A DNA stretch of 64,000 nt, taken from positions 53,483 through 117,482 of the forward strand of contig CAWESK010000025.1 of NCBI GenBank assembly GCA_963811685.1, written 5' to 3'. Below, piece by piece: positions 38,408-49,331 of this stretch. The stretch comes from CAIWHR01 sp963811685 (lineage in GTDB: Bacteria; Pseudomonadota; Gammaproteobacteria; Burkholderiales; Casimicrobiaceae). Made by a program: the position numbers and the translations under genes. Under the pieces are notes generated by a model that worked only from the letters and a program-made list of their open reading frames with translations, ran no database searches and had not been told where the DNA came from. Within the stretch, counting starts at the first letter, position 1; each line of letters starts with the position of its first letter.

Positions 38408-40176
38408 CTAGCGGCGGCGAATCAGGCGGGACGCAATCCCGCCGTAGGTCAGCGGGTTGTGAATCGCGGCCGTGGCAGGTGAGGGTAGCAGCTGCCCTGG
38501 CCCCGGCCCGGTCGACGCTGTACTGGATCTGGCCGGTCGACGTCGGCGTCACGACCGTCTCCCCGTTGATGTCGAGCGTCATGAAGTTGATGAGGTGCGC
38601 GTTCTGCCGCGACCCGTGCGAGTCGTGGCACGCTGCGCAGGGCGCCTGATCCTGGACGACGTGCGTGTAGTGCGGGAACGTTCCGGGCTGATCGCGCAGC
38701 AGCGTGTTCCGGTCGTGGCACTTGTAGCACATGTCGTAGTTGGCGATCGACTCGGGCGTGTTGTCCGTCGTCTGGTAGTAGCGCTGCAGGATCGGCGCGT
38801 AGCGCGACGCGTGCGGCCCGCGCGGCGCGATGCCGGTCGGCGTCTGCCAGTCGTTGTTGTTGTGGCAGTCGGTGCAGCCGATGATCGACGTGGCCGATAA
38901 GCCGGGGCACGAGCCCCGCGATCGTCGAATTCCTGCCCGGAGCCGTGATCGGGTGGAACGACTGGTTGCTGGGGTCGATCTTGGTGCTGACGATGCGCGT
39001 CGCCTCGACGCGCGTGATGCCGGGCGTGGCGGGCTCGCGGAAGCCGTGGCACTTGCTGCACACCTGGAACTCGAACGTCGCCTCCTGCACCGGCACGCCG
39101 CCGGCGCCGACGCCGCGCACGCCCGTCATCGTGCCCGGGACCAGCGGCGGAAGGGCGGTCCTCGACGTCGCCGCGTGCGGGTTGTGGCAGTCCTCGCAGG
39201 CGACGTGCCGCGTCATGCTCGCCGCGTTCTCGACCGGATCGTGCGTCCACTGCGCCGATTCGATCGGGTGGCGCGAGTACTTGGCGCCGTTGCTGAATTC
39301 GACCGCGATGTTCTTCTGCGTGACGGAGCCGTCGTGGCAGACGTTGCAGTTGTCGGGCTCCAGCGCCCGCGCAAGCAGTCGCTCCGGGTGCGGCGCGGAA
39401 TGCGTGCGGTGGCAGTTGCTGCAGCCGTTGCCGGCCACCGTGGGCGCGCCGTCGGCCGGGAACGGATTGATGCCGCCGCCCTTCCACGTCGCCGGCGAGA
39501 TCGCGTGCGACGACAGCTTCCAGCCGACCGGATCGTGGCAGACGAGGCACATCGCGCCGGCGGGGTTGTCCATCCGCAGGAATTTTCCGCGGTTGCTCTC
39601 GTGCGGGTTGTGGCAGGTCGTGCACTGCAGCTGACTTGCGTGCTGTCGAGCGGCAGCACCTTCGGCAGGCTGCCGGGATCGACGAGGCCCGGGTGCTTCG
39701 CCGCGAGCGCGGCTGTCGTAGACGAACGAAATCGGGTGGTCGTCGGAAAGATCGGTGCCGAGCACGGTCGGTCCCGTCAGCGCGCCGAGCTTCAGTGCGT
39801 CGCCGGGCGGCGGGACGAGCAGGTTGCCCATCGCGACGAACCCGTCGTGGCACGACAGGCACAGCCGCGAGCTTCCCGTCGGCTGCTTCAGGTCGGCGCG
39901 GGTCGTGCTGCTGGTGTAGAGCTGGTAGCTGATGCCCGGGAGATCCTTGTTCCACAGCGCTGGCCCGGGTTGCCGTTGTGCGGCGTATGGCAGAACACGC
40001 AGAGGCCGGTCTTGACGGTCTCCTTCTGCTTGCCGGGACCCTCGGGCGTCAGGTTGTGCACGGTCTTCGCGATATCGGACTGCGCGCGGGCCGCGGGCGG
40101 CGACGCGAGCAACGCGAGACCCGCGACCAGCGCGAATGCGTGGCCGCCCACCGCGAACTAGGCGGATCCGCTTCAT
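38408..40176 (-). CDS. Multiheme cytochrome c, about 12 hemes (several frameshifts)
   Basis: Exported cytochrome of about 590 residues. Starting at the ATG 40176 (MKRIRL), a shift near 40155 leads into a signal sequence (FALVAGLALLASPPAARAQ). Eleven CxxCH sites are readable in order: CVFCH, CLSCH, CTTCH, CLVCH, CSNCH, CNVCH, CEDCH, CSKCH, CTDCH, CYKCH and CAACH. A final site becomes CYLTCH (CX3CH) if one base is removed near 38480, giving the end NPLTYGGIASRLIRRR. Other shifts lie near 39960, 39715, 39630 and 38905. The many hemes and the neighbouring barrel and propellers suggest an outer-membrane or extracellular electron carrier. Confidence 0.85.
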
Positions 40177-40186
40177 CGCCTGAGCG

Positions 40187-41296
40187 TCACTTCGCGCTGT
40201 CATCGCCGTCCTTTCCGGCAGGCATCGCGCGCTCGAACACGGAGATGCGCTGGTTGTACGAATCGGCGACGTAGATCGCGTCCTTCGCATCGATGAAGAG
40301 GCCGTTGGGAAGCCAGAAGCGGCCCGCGACGCGTGCCGCGCTCGCCGAAGCCCAGCAGCAGCGTGCCGTCGCCGGCGAAGACCTGCACCGCGTCGAACAG
40401 CGCGTCGACGACGTAGATGTTGCCGTCGCTGTCCGCGCCGACGCCCTTGGGCGAGGCGAAATTCCCCGATCCGTCGCCGACGTGGCCGAACGAGGCGAGC
40501 GGCTTGCCGTTGCGGCGCAGGATCTGCACGCGGTAATTGAGCGTGTCGGTGACGAGCAGGTTCCCGTCTGCGCGTCAGCGCGAGATGCGTCGGAAAGTTG
40601 AACTCTCCCGGCTCGGCGCCGTTGCTGCCGAACGACTCGATGAGACGCCCGTCCGCCGCGAAGACGAAGATGCGATGGGCCGCGGCGTCGGCGACGTACA
40701 GTCGATCGTTCGTCGCGTCGTAGGCGACGCCGGCCGGGCGCGCCAGCCGTCCCTCGCCGCCGATGGTCGACAGCAGCTGCCCCTGCCCATCGACGACGAA
40801 GATCTTGCGCAGCGCGCTGTCGACCAGGAACAGCTTGTTCGGCGGTCCGAGCGCCACCGCGACCGGCGACACCAGGTTGTCCTGCCCGACGCGGGTGATC
40901 TTGCGCTCGTGCCCTTCGGCCGGGTCGAGGATCACCAGCGCCTGCGCGCCCGGGTCGGCGACGTACAGCGCGCTCCCGCGCGCGGCCACGCTCGTCGGCC
41001 GGACGAAGCGGAACGGCGTCTGGCCGGTCACCTTGTCCATGAAGCGCTGGAAGGCCCCACCGGAGAGCGCCCCAGTCGGCCGGCGTCTCGACGCTCTTCA
41101 CGAAGCGGATGCGCGCCGGCGCGGGCGGCTTCGGCCACACCAGCGATTCGGGCGCGGGCGGCGGCTCGCGCGGCGTGACCGGCACCTGACCGCACGCGGC
41201 GAGGAGCGCGATCGTCGCGCACGCAACGATCAATGACTGCGCCGGAAGGCGCGAGCGCGCGCCGTTGCATAGCGAAGGCGGGAGGGTGATTTGCAT
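40187..41296 (-). CDS. NHL-repeat beta-propeller lipoprotein (frameshifts)
   Basis: Lipoprotein signal with lipobox LLAAC (Cys about residue 35), then ESLVWPKPPAPARIRFVKSV. That phrase is shared with the propeller at 44582 (MVWPPPPLQARIQFVRTI). Several NHL blades follow (RPTSVAARGSALYVADPGAQ, LARPAGVAYDATNDRLYVAD, FASPKGVGADSDGNIYVVDA, LPNGLFIDAKDAIYVADSYN). Frames change near 41035, 40575 and 40330. NHL propellers bind proteins or glycans and are often found among multiheme cytochrome genes of metal reducers. Here it sits between the barrel and the 12-heme cytochrome genes, probably tethering the complex at the cell surface or in the periplasm. Confidence 0.85.
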   Translation of the reverse strand: MQITLPPSLCNGARSRLPAQSLIVACATIALLAACGQVPVTPREPPPAPESLVWPKPPAPARIRFVKSVETPADWGALRWGLPALHGQGDRPDAVPLRPADERGRARERAVRRRPGRAGAGDPRPGRRARAQDHPRRAGQPGVAGRGGARTAEQAVPGRQRAAQDLRRRWAGAAAVDHRRRGTAGAPGRRRLRRDERSTVRRRRRGPSHLRLRGGRASHRVVRQQRRRAGRVQLSDASRADAQTGTCSSPTRSITACRSCAATASRSPRSATSATDRGISPRPRASARTATATSTSSTRCSTRCRSSPATARCCWASASAARVAGRFWLPNGLFIDAKDAIYVADSYNQRISVFERAMPAGKDGDDSAK

Positions 41297-41338
41297 AGGC
41301 GTGGTCAGAATGGCGTGATTGGCGATTCATGGCAAGCG

Positions 41339-43576
41339 TCAGAATCGCCGGACCACGGCCAAGTGGATGATGCCGTTCGGCGACACGATTTCGCCCTTCG
41401 TCCGCTGCTGGATCGCTGCGACGAAGTTCACGTCGAGCTTGGTCCACGTCCGCCGGAGGCGAACGCCGGCCTCCGCCACCGTTTCGGTGGGCTGCTGCGT
41501 GTCGACGTACCGGCGCCACGACGCGTACGCGGACGTCTGCCACGGCCCCCACGACCATTGCGCATCGAAGCGGACGGCATCGTTCGTCGTCGTTGTGCAC
41601 CGGCATGCTGATAGTCGGTCCGCGGATTCGTTCGCGGTCAGGTTGAAATTGCAGGTTCTGGTAGGGAGCGTAGGTCAGGAACACGTCGAAGCGCCGCTCG
41701 ACGTAGGTGAGCCGCGTGCTGTCGTAGCTCGTGAGCCCGGCGCCGGCCCGCGCCTGGAACTCGTCCCAGATGCCGCGAACGTAGACGACCCCGGCGTCGC
41801 GGCGCTCGGAGACGAGCAGCGTGTCGTCGCCGCCCGAGAGCGGCGTCTGGTCGGTCTGGTCGTGGCTGTAGTTGAATCCGAACCAGGGCCAGTCGATGCC
41901 GAACGACGCGGAGCCCGACGTGGTCTGGAACTTCGAATTCGGCGCGACCTGGAAGACGTAGCTGACGTTCAGCGGGTCGCCCGGCTGCATCAGCGCGCTG
42001 GTCGCGAGCGGCACGAGGCTCGTCCGGTCGCCGTCGACCTGCACCGTGTAGTCGACGTCGAGCACGGCCGTCACGCGGACGCCGTTCTTCAGGACGACGA
42101 CGACGATCGATCGGCGTCTCGATGTTGCGGTCGCGCAGCTGGAATGGTGGCGCCGGCCCCGATGTTCGGCGGCACCACGTACGGCGCGTCGACCACCTGC
42201 ACCACGCCGGCCGGAACCTGGGTCGACGTGACGAGGTAGCCGCCGCCGCCGGCGAGATTCAGCTGGCCGTCCCAGGGCACCGCGTGGCCGTAATTGAAGT
42301 TCGCGGCGCCGCCGACGCTGCTGATCGTTCCGCCCGGCAGCGACGAATAGATCGCGGTGAGGCCTTCGGTCAGCGAGAGGTTGCGGAAGACCTGCTCGTT
42401 CCACTGCGCGCCGAGCGCTCTGCGTGGTCGCGTTGCCGACTCGGCGCGTCCTGCTTGGTCAGCTGGTAGTTGTAGTTGCTCGAAAAGTTCTCGTTGTGGT
42501 CGATCGTCAGGAATTCGTTGACGTCGAGCGTGTCGAGGTTGGAGAGCTCGCGTCGCCCCGGTGCGCGCGTAATAGTTGACGCGCGAATCCGAGCGCCAGT
42601 TGAGCGTCGGCCCGAAGTCGAGGCTGTAGAGGAGGTTGGCGTTCTGCGAATTGTACGAGCCCTGCGTTGTACGCATAGTTGTCGAGCTTGGTGTACTGGT
42701 ACTGGAAGTTCAGGTCCGACGTCTCGCCGCCGTTCTGGAAGCCGAGCTCGATCTGGTCGCGCCGGTCGTTCTGCTGGAACGACTGCCCGCCATAGGTCGT
42801 CGTCTGCTTCTCGTATTGCTGGTACGCCCGCAGGCTCGCGCTGAAGTACGGCAGGATCTCCATGTCGCGCAGGATGCTGGTCTCGCGCAGCTGAAACGCG
42901 ACGCCCTGGTTCGTAGATGTCGGAGTGCGTCGCCGATCCGGAAGGCTGCACGTACGTGTTCTGCGACTCGCGTCGCGAACAGCTCGAGATTGTACGGACT
43001 CTCCGGCAGGAACTGGCCGTCGAAGAGTAGTTGTCCAGCGTGGCGGTCTCGTGCTGGTTGATGCCGAGCGACGTCCTGCCATCCCTGCTGAAACGAGACG
43101 CCGAGGCCGAGCGAGCCGGTGAAGAGCTTCGGATTGACGATCGCGAAGTTGTCGTTGCTGATCGTCACGCTCTCGGTCGAGCAGCCGGTTGCTGAACACC
43201 TGCGTCGGGCTTCCCGTCGCCCTGATCCGCTGCTCCTGGTCGTCGAACGTGAAGCCGAGCGTGCCGGTCCACGGCTGCATCTGGAAGACGTCCCACCACG
43301 ATTCGACACCGAACTTGCGCAGCGGCGCGAGCAGGTCGGATGACAACGACGATTCGACTCGGACTCCGCGTCGCGCGGTCGCGACGGGCATCGGACAGCG
43401 ACGAGCGGTGCCCGACGGTGCGGCGCTCGGCGGCGGGGTCGTCGGCAATGCGGAGGCGGGCTGGCACCGCGGCCGCGTCCGCCGGCGCCGGCGCATCGGC
43501 GGCCCACGCGACCGGCGATCGCCATCAGGGCCAGGATCGGGACGACGGCCGCGCCACGCCAGCGTGCCACGCTCAT
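41339..43576 (-). CDS. Predicted outer-membrane beta-barrel (many frameshifts)
   Basis: Starts MSVARWRGAAVVPILALMAI (signal peptide) at 43576, overlapping the triheme gene. The reconstructed body of about 740 residues consists of alternating polar and aromatic strands, such as GTLGFTFDDQEQRIRATG, MEILPYFSASLRAYQQYEKQ, SFGIDWPWFGFNYSHDQTDQ and RRFDVFLTYAPYQNLQF. It ends in HLAVVRRF, the terminal Phe typical of barrels inserted by BamA. At least six frame changes are needed. The context (two triheme cytochromes before, a 12-heme cytochrome after) suggests a porin that sheathes an electron conduit, like MtrB/PioB or OmbB, but no sequence identity to these was established. Confidence 0.7.
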
Positions 43577-43913
43577 TTGTGTGGCAGCGCAGGCAGGTGT
43601 CGAAGTTGGACTCGAACGCCACCTTGCCGTTGTGGCAGACGCCGCAGGACTGGCCCGCCGCCATCATGTCCATCGTGATTTCGTTCGCGCCGGCCTTCAT
43701 CTTGAACAGCTCGTCGTGGCAGGCGCCGCACTTGTACTGCATCCGGTGGATCCAGTGCGGAAAGATCGCGGGCGGAATGTCGTCCGTCCCTTCGGCCTTC
43801 CGCTTGAACTGGATGTCGCCGTATTCGGCGGCGTGGCATGCCGACCACGCGAGCGCGGCCGCGAGCAGCAGCGCCGCGACCCACCGCGTCGACGGCGAGC
43901 GATCCGCACTCAT
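43573..43913 (-). CDS. Periplasmic triheme c7-type cytochrome
   Basis: About 112 residues. The ATG at 43913 overlaps the upstream stop as ATGA. A signal peptide (WVAALLLAAALAWSACHA) precedes AEYGDIQFKRKAEGTDDIPP. Heme sites CGACH, CGVCH and CLRCH are visible, with an extra His pattern IFPHWIHRMQYKCGACH typical of c7 triheme domains (bis-His ligation). The frame has no stop before the barrel start; a small shift at the end would give a TGA overlapping the barrel ATG. It is probably a soluble relay feeding the conduit. Confidence 0.85.
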
Positions 43914-44543
43914 GTGCCCATCGCCTTGTGGCAGGCGGGGCAGGCGGAGATGTCGGGCGCCGCGACCTTGCCGTGGCACGCGCCGCAATACTTGCCCTCG
44001 CCCATTGCGGCCATCGTCATCTTGGCCTTGCCCTTCTCCATCTCGAAGATCCCGGTGTGGCACGCGGGACACGCCATCCACTGCGTGTGCGCCTTGTGCG
44101 GGAACGTCACCTTGTTCTCGGCCTTCCCGGACGTGGCGATCTCGACGTCCATGTCGGTCGGATCCTCGTCCTTGGCATCGGCGGCGATCCCCGGCTTGGG
44201 CTCGATCAGCTTCGCGTCGAGCGCCTTGGTCCATTCGACGTCGCCGGCGTCGTTGCGCGGCAGCTCCGCGAACTTGCCCTTCCAGTCGATCGCGGGCGGG
44301 AGCTCCGGCACGTCGACGAACGTCACCTCCGGCGGCGGCTTCACGTACGGAAGGCGCCGCGGCTTCTTGACCACGTCCTTCGCGACCTGCTCCTCGCCGG
44401 GGGCCGGCAGACCGTCGAAGAAGAATCGTCGCGACCGGATTCGCCGTCGTGCAGGCGGCGACGAGCAGCACCGCGGCGACGCGCGATGCGGCCCGCGCGC
44501 ACCGGCGCAATCCCGTCCTTGCCGCCGCCGGCCGCGTGTCCAC
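43910..44543 (-). CDS. Triheme cytochrome lipoprotein (one frameshift)
   Basis: Begins at a GTG near 44543 (VDTRPAAARTGLRR), with a lipobox AAVLLVAAC and then TTANPVATI. A shift near 44430 leads to DGLPAPGEEQVAKDVVKKPR and a Pro-rich spacer. The C-terminal heme domain has CPACH, CGACH and CPACH, plus VTFPHKAHTQWMACPACH, again the c7 triheme layout. It is a likely membrane-anchored partner of the following triheme gene, with which it shares an ATGA overlap. The start is uncertain because no ribosome site is evident. Confidence 0.8.
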
Positions 44544-44581
44544 TTCGCTATGTCCCGACGTCTCGCAGTCCGCGCCCGGAC

Positions 44582-45697
44582 CTATTTCTTGGACTGGGGG
44601 TTCGGCGGCGGAGTCGAGGAAGCTGTCGGCCGCCGTCGTGTTGACGAGCTCGTAGACGTCGATGCGGTGATTCAGGTAGTCGCCGACGTAGATCTTGTTG
44701 TTCTTGTCGATGGCGATCGCCAGCGGGTTCTTCAGCATGCCCGGCACCGGACCGCGGCCGCCGAAGAACAGCAGGATCTGTCCCTTCGGGTTGAAGATCT
44801 GCACGTTGCTCCAGCCGGAGTCGACGACGTACAGGTTGCCGAACGTGTCGACGGCGACGCCCTTCGGCTTGTCGAATTCGCCCCAGTTGGTGCCGAGCTG
44901 GCCGAACGTCGTGACGAACTTTCCGTCCGGGTCGAACTTCTGCACGCGCGAGTTCAGCGTGTCGCTGACGTAGACGAAGCCCTTGTCGTCCAGCGCCACG
45001 TAGGTCGGGTAGCTGAACTCGCCGAGACCGCCGCCGGGCACACCGCCGATCGCGCCGATGCGGCGTCCCTTGAGGTCGTAGATCTTGACGTTCTGTTCCT
45101 TGGCCGCGCGCGATCCGGTGTCGACGACGTAGATCCTGCCGCGTGCCTTGTCGATCGCGATGCCGGTCGGGTGGTCGATCTCCGGATCGGAGAATTCGTT
45201 CTGCTGCTTGCCGTCGCGGCCGTAGACGCCGCGACGACCTTGCGCCCCGTGTCGACGACGTAGATGTTTTCATTGGCGTCGAGCGCGATGCCGGAGGGAG
45301 CGCCGACGTCGCCGAGCTTGGTGAATTTCTGGTTCTTGAAGTCGAACACGAACACCGCCTGCTGCATCAGGTCGGCGACGTACAGCCGATTGCCGTCGTC
45401 CGAGACCGCGAGTCCCGTCGGCTCGGCGATGCGGCCGGACGGAAGCTTCTCGCCGGTCAGAAATGCCGCCAGCGTGTCGCTGAACGTCGTGTCGCTGGTC
45501 AGGTCCTTCTCGCTGGTGATCGTGCGCACGAACTGGATGCGCGCCTGCAATGGCGGCGGCGGCCAGACCATCTTCGTTTCCTTCGCCGGCGGCGGCGCCG
45601 ACGCGCAGCCGGCCAGCGCGAACGCGAGCGCCATCAGGATCGGTATCGCGATCTCGCGCACCGGGAACAAACTGCACCGTTCGTGTGTGCCACGCAT
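44582..45697 (-). CDS. NHL-repeat beta-propeller lipoprotein, first gene of cytochrome operon (two frameshifts)
   Basis: The start at 45697 (MRGTHERC) is preferred because AAGGAG lies nine bases before it; two earlier ATGs are in frame. The lipobox is FALAGC. The signature MVWPPPPLQARIQFVRTI is followed by six or so NHL blades (AEPTGLAVSDDGNRLYVADL, APSGIALDANENIYVVDTGR, KPKGVAVDTFGNLYVVDSGW, LAIAIDKNNKIYVGDYLNHR). Frames change near 45225 and 44640, and the end is PPPNPQSKK. It heads the operon running down to 38408. A structural or docking role in the electron conduit is inferred. Confidence 0.85.
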
Positions 45698-45783
45698 CGC
45701 GAATTTCTCCTTCATCGGCAGAAGCATCGTTCGAGGGGCGGGCCGCCCGGATGTAACCTTAACCGTGGCAGCGCCGGCGCCCG

Positions 45784-45797
45784 TTGACGTGCATCAA
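45784..45797. promoter_or_regulatory. FNR-like palindrome upstream of the cytochrome operon
   Basis: Plus strand TTGACGTGCATCAA; on the minus strand TTGATGCACGTCAA, identical to the site at 49332. Located about 90 bases before the propeller start at 45697, in its promoter region. Confidence 0.6.
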
Positions 45798-45864
45798 CGC
45801 CCCGCGCAGTGGAGATCGCGCGGCGACGATCGCCCGCAAATTGCCGCCGCTAACTGGCGGGCGC

Positions 45865-45878
45865 TTGACCCAAGTCAA
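45865..45878. promoter_or_regulatory. Second FNR-like palindrome upstream of the cytochrome operon
   Basis: TTGAC-CCAA-GTCAA, perfectly symmetric in its arms, 67 bases before the 45784 site counted in the operon's reading direction. It lies 30 bases beyond the response-regulator stop. Confidence 0.55.
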
Positions 45879-45907
45879 CCTTCGCGATGCGGCGGACGAG
45901 GAGACGG

Positions 45908-47279
45908 CTACGGCTGCGCGGATTCGCCGAGCTTCCGGTACAGGCTGGAAAGGCTGATGCCCAGACGCTGCGCCGCCAGCCGGCGGTCGCCCTGCGCGCC
46001 GTCGATCGCGCGCTTGATGATCTCGGTCTCGATCTTCTGCACCTGCTCGCGGAGACTTCCCTCGCCGGACAGCGCCGGCAGCATCGTTCCCACCGGCGCG
46101 ACCGAGTTCACGATGCCGGCCGGCAAGTCCGCGACCGTGATGCACTCGCTCTCGGCGATGATGCGCGCCCGGTTGATCACGTTCTCGAGCTCGCGGACGT
46201 TGCCGGGCCACGCGTAGGCGAGCAGGATCGCCTCGGCTTCGGGGTCGATTTCCAGGCCCCGCCCGTGCGATCCATCCTGGCCGTCGCTCAAGCAGGAATC
46301 GCACAGTCCGTGGACGTCGGCTTCGATGATCGCGCAACGGCGGAATCGCGATCTGGAACATGCTGAGGCGAAAGAACAGATCGCCGCGGAAGCGGCCTTG
46401 CGCCACCATTTCGGACAAGTCGCGGTTGGTCGCGGCGATGATGCGCGTGTCGAGCTGTCGCGCCTGTTCGCTCCCGACCGGGCGCACCTTCTTGTCCTCG
46501 ATCGCGTGCAGAAGCTTGGTCTGCATCTGCATCGGCAGCTCGCCGACTTCGTCGAGAAAGAGCGTTCCCTTGTCGGCCGCGAGGAACAGTCCCCGGCGCG
46601 CCTTGTCGGCGCCCGTGAATGCGCCTCGCGTATGACCGAAGAACTCGCTTTCCATCAGCTGTTCCGGAATGGCGCTGCAATTCACGGAGACGAACGGCTG
46701 CTCGCTGCGCAGGCTCTTCTGGTGGATGGCGCCGGCCAGTATCCCTTTCCCTGTGCCGCTCTCCCCGACGATCAGCACCGTGCTGTTGGTCGGCGCAACC
46801 TTCTCGGCGAGGCGCTCCACGTTTTGCATCGCGGGCGACTGGAACCGGAACAAAGGCGCGTTTTTCTCGCCGACGGCCTTGCGCAGCGCCTGGTTCTCGT
46901 CGCGCAGTCCGCGCATGGACTCGATGCGCGCGAGACGGTAGAGGAGCTCCTCGTTGCGCACCGGCTTGATCATGTAATCGAAGGCGCCCGCGCGCAGCGC
47001 TTCCACCGCCGTTTCCATCGCGGCGATCGCCGTCACCATGATGAAGACCGTGTCGATGCCCGATGCGCGGGTCCGGCGCAGCACGCCGATGCCGTCGCCG
47101 TCGGGCATCTTGATGTCGCAAAGCGCCACGTCGAAGTCGCCCTGCGACAGCATGGCGACGGCTTCCTCCGCGCCCGCCGCCGTCTCGACCGTATACCCGG
47201 CCTCCTCCAGCACCCGCGAAAAGATCTGCCGCAGCACCGGCTCGTCGTCGATTACCAGGATGTGCGAGGAGACTTGCAT
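45908..47279 (-). CDS. Sigma-54-dependent response regulator, NtrC family (one frameshift)
   Basis: The receiver domain (residues about 1-120) has the acidic pocket DDE and phospho-acceptor D55 (ALCDIKMPDGDG). The AAA+ domain has Walker A GESGTGKG, the sigma-54 contact loop GAFTGAD and LFLDEVGELP. After a shift near 46320 come WPGNVRELENVINRA and a Fis-type helix-turn-helix (RRLAAQRLGISLSSLYRKLG). The reconstructed length is about 455 residues. It pairs with the kinase that ends just before its ATG. It is the obvious activator candidate for the two sigma-54 promoters at 38014 and 52635. Confidence 0.93.
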
Positions 47280-47282
47280 GGC

Positions 47283-48765
47283 TCAGGCCAGGCGCCTCCA
47301 GCGGCGGTCGCAAGGGAATGAAGAGGGTCGCCGTCGTGCCCTCGTTCGGAACCGACTCGAGCGCGATGCGCCCGCCGGCCTGCTCGACCAGGGTCTTGCA
47401 GACGAACAAGCCGATGCCGCGGCCCTTCCCCGGCGGCTTCGTGGTGAACGATTCCTCGAAGGCCTTCGCCAGGACCTCCGGATTCATCCCCCGCCCGCAG
47501 TCCCGTACGGACACCGCGACACCGTCGCCGGCGATGCGCGTGCTGATGCCGATCCTGCGCCGCCCCGCCTCGCCGATGTGTTCCATGGCGTCCGCCGCGT
47601 TGAGCAGCAGGTTCATCAGGATCTGGGTTACGTGATCGGCAACCGCGGTGACGGGCGGATTGTTGCGGTCGAGGTCGAGGTCGATTTCGGTCCCGCGGAA
47701 CCGCTTGTCGTAGCTCACGAACCCGCTGGTCGACTGGACCAGCGCATTGAGATCGAGCAGCTCGGGCTCGGGCGATCGAGGCGCGGTCAGCGTGGCCATT
47801 TCGCGCAGTATCACCGCAATCCTTTCCGTCTGTTTCAGGATCTGCGCTGCGAATTCGTTCACCACATCGCTTGGCTGCCGGCCGTCGCGCCGGGTTTCGT
47901 CGACGATGAACTGCGCGACCCCGGAAATCGCGGCAATCGGGTTGCTGACCTCGTGTCCGATCGCCGCCGCGAGCGATCCCACCGCGGCCATTTTCTCCTG
48001 GTGAAACCGCTGCTGCCGCGAGATTTCGATCTGTTGCTCCCAGCGGCGGAGGTCCACCTGCATGTGGTTGACCGCGTTGATCAGGCCACCGACCTCGTCG
48101 CCTCGCGTGTTCGGAAGCGGCTCGCCGGAATAACCCGCGACGATCGCCACCGCCCTTTCCTGGAGCCGCCTGATGTCCTTGGCGAGCTTGGTGAAGAAGA
48201 CCATGATCACCGCGATGCTGGCCACCGCGCCGATCACGTTGGCGGTGATCGCGAATGCGCTGATGTACTGCTGCATGTCGTGATACTGGGTGGTGAGCTG
48301 CGCGCTGCGCGTCTCCAGCACGCTCTGCATTTCGTGCAGCTTGACGGCAAGCCGCTGCTCGGTGTCGCGCACGTGCGCAAGATGGGGGGCGCTCGGAAAC
48401 TTCCGCATCAATTCGACGGCCTGGTTGTAGGCCGAGACATCCGGCGCCAGCATCGGCAGGTTCGGCCGGACATGCTCGAGGTCGGCGCCGATCGCGTCGA
48501 ACTCGGCGGGGAGATTGCCGTAGTCGACCGGGCCGCCTTTCGACGCATCGAGGGCGTTCAGCACCTCCTGCACCTCGACGATCGAAAGCCCGATATTGCC
48601 CGCGAGCGGCGCGAGCTGGGTCTGCGTCGACCCGTTGCTCTCGATGTCGCGCACGATCTGCAGCAGGTTTTCGCGCTGATGCGCGAGAAACAACGCGATG
48701 AGCGCGAGATAGCCGATGAGAACGGCGACCGCGAGAATCCCTTTGGTCCGAAGCGAAGCGTTCAT
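47283..48765 (-). CDS. Membrane sensor histidine kinase
   Basis: Two membrane helices (about 8-28 and 165-190) flank a helical periplasmic sensor of about 135 residues, followed by HAMP. The phospho-acceptor is H271 in IGHEVSNPIAAIS. The ATPase domain has QILMNLLLNAADAM (N box), DCGRGM (G1) and GRGIGLFVCK (G2). The frame stays open past the family's usual end. A one-base shift near 47310 gives CDRRWRRLA and a stop at 47283, four bases before the regulator ATG. The sensor domain resembles no named ligand-binding fold that I recognise. The signal is unknown but plausibly redox or electron-acceptor related. Confidence 0.9.
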
Positions 48766-48825
48766 CGGCCGTCGCCCCGGCTTACCGCGTCAGTCGGCAT
48801 TACTCAAGGGTTCGAGAACACGACG

Positions 48826-49305
48826 CTAGAGCGCCAGACCGAGATGCTCGCGCCGTCGTTCTTCAACCACGAACTCTTCCAGCTCGGGATCCAGGGCATT
48901 GCGGGAGGAGACGATCCCGATGGGCTTGCCGTCTTCGACGACGGGCAGGTGATGGAAGCCGTTCGCTTGCATCATGAGCAGCGCGCAACCGTAGGGCTTG
49001 TCCGAGGAGATGGTCATCGGCGCCGGCGTCATCACATCGACCAGCCGGGTGAGCTCTGGATCACGCTTCTGCGCGATGACTCGATACGCTGCGTCACGCT
49101 CGGTGAAGATCCCGACGAGGCACCCGTCTTCGATGACGATGACTGCGCCGACATTCCGCTCTTCCATGAGCGTGCAGGCTTTGCTTACGGTCGTCGCCGG
49201 CGGGGCGGCGATATATCTCCGTCGGTTTATGACACGTCTGACCGGAATATCGAACATGGCGTCGTTGCGGCGTTTTATGGCCCGCGTGGTTTCGGTTGCT
49301 GCCAT
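48826..49305 (-). CDS. CBS-domain pair protein
   Basis: Up to 159 residues with two CBS motifs (PATTVSKACTLMEERNVGAV, then LVGIFTERDAAYRV; and PYGCALLMMQANGFHHLPVV, then GKPIGIVSSRNAL). CBS pairs bind adenine nucleotides and sense energy state. An ATG at 49257 (MFDIPVRRV) is an alternative start and leaves more room for the FNR-like site at 49332. Neither start has a clear ribosome site. It lies 60 bases before the histidine kinase on the same strand, so it may be the first gene of that transcript. A regulatory role is inferred. Confidence 0.85.
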   Translation of the reverse strand: MAATETTRAIKRRNDAMFDIPVRRVINRRRYIAAPPATTVSKACTLMEERNVGAVIVIEDGCLVGIFTERDAAYRVIAQKRDPELTRLVDVMTPAPMTISSDKPYGCALLMMQANGFHHLPVVEDGKPIGIVSSRNALDPELEEFVVEERRREHLGLAL

Positions 49306-49331
49306 TTCGCGCCCACTACGAGTCCGGCGCC

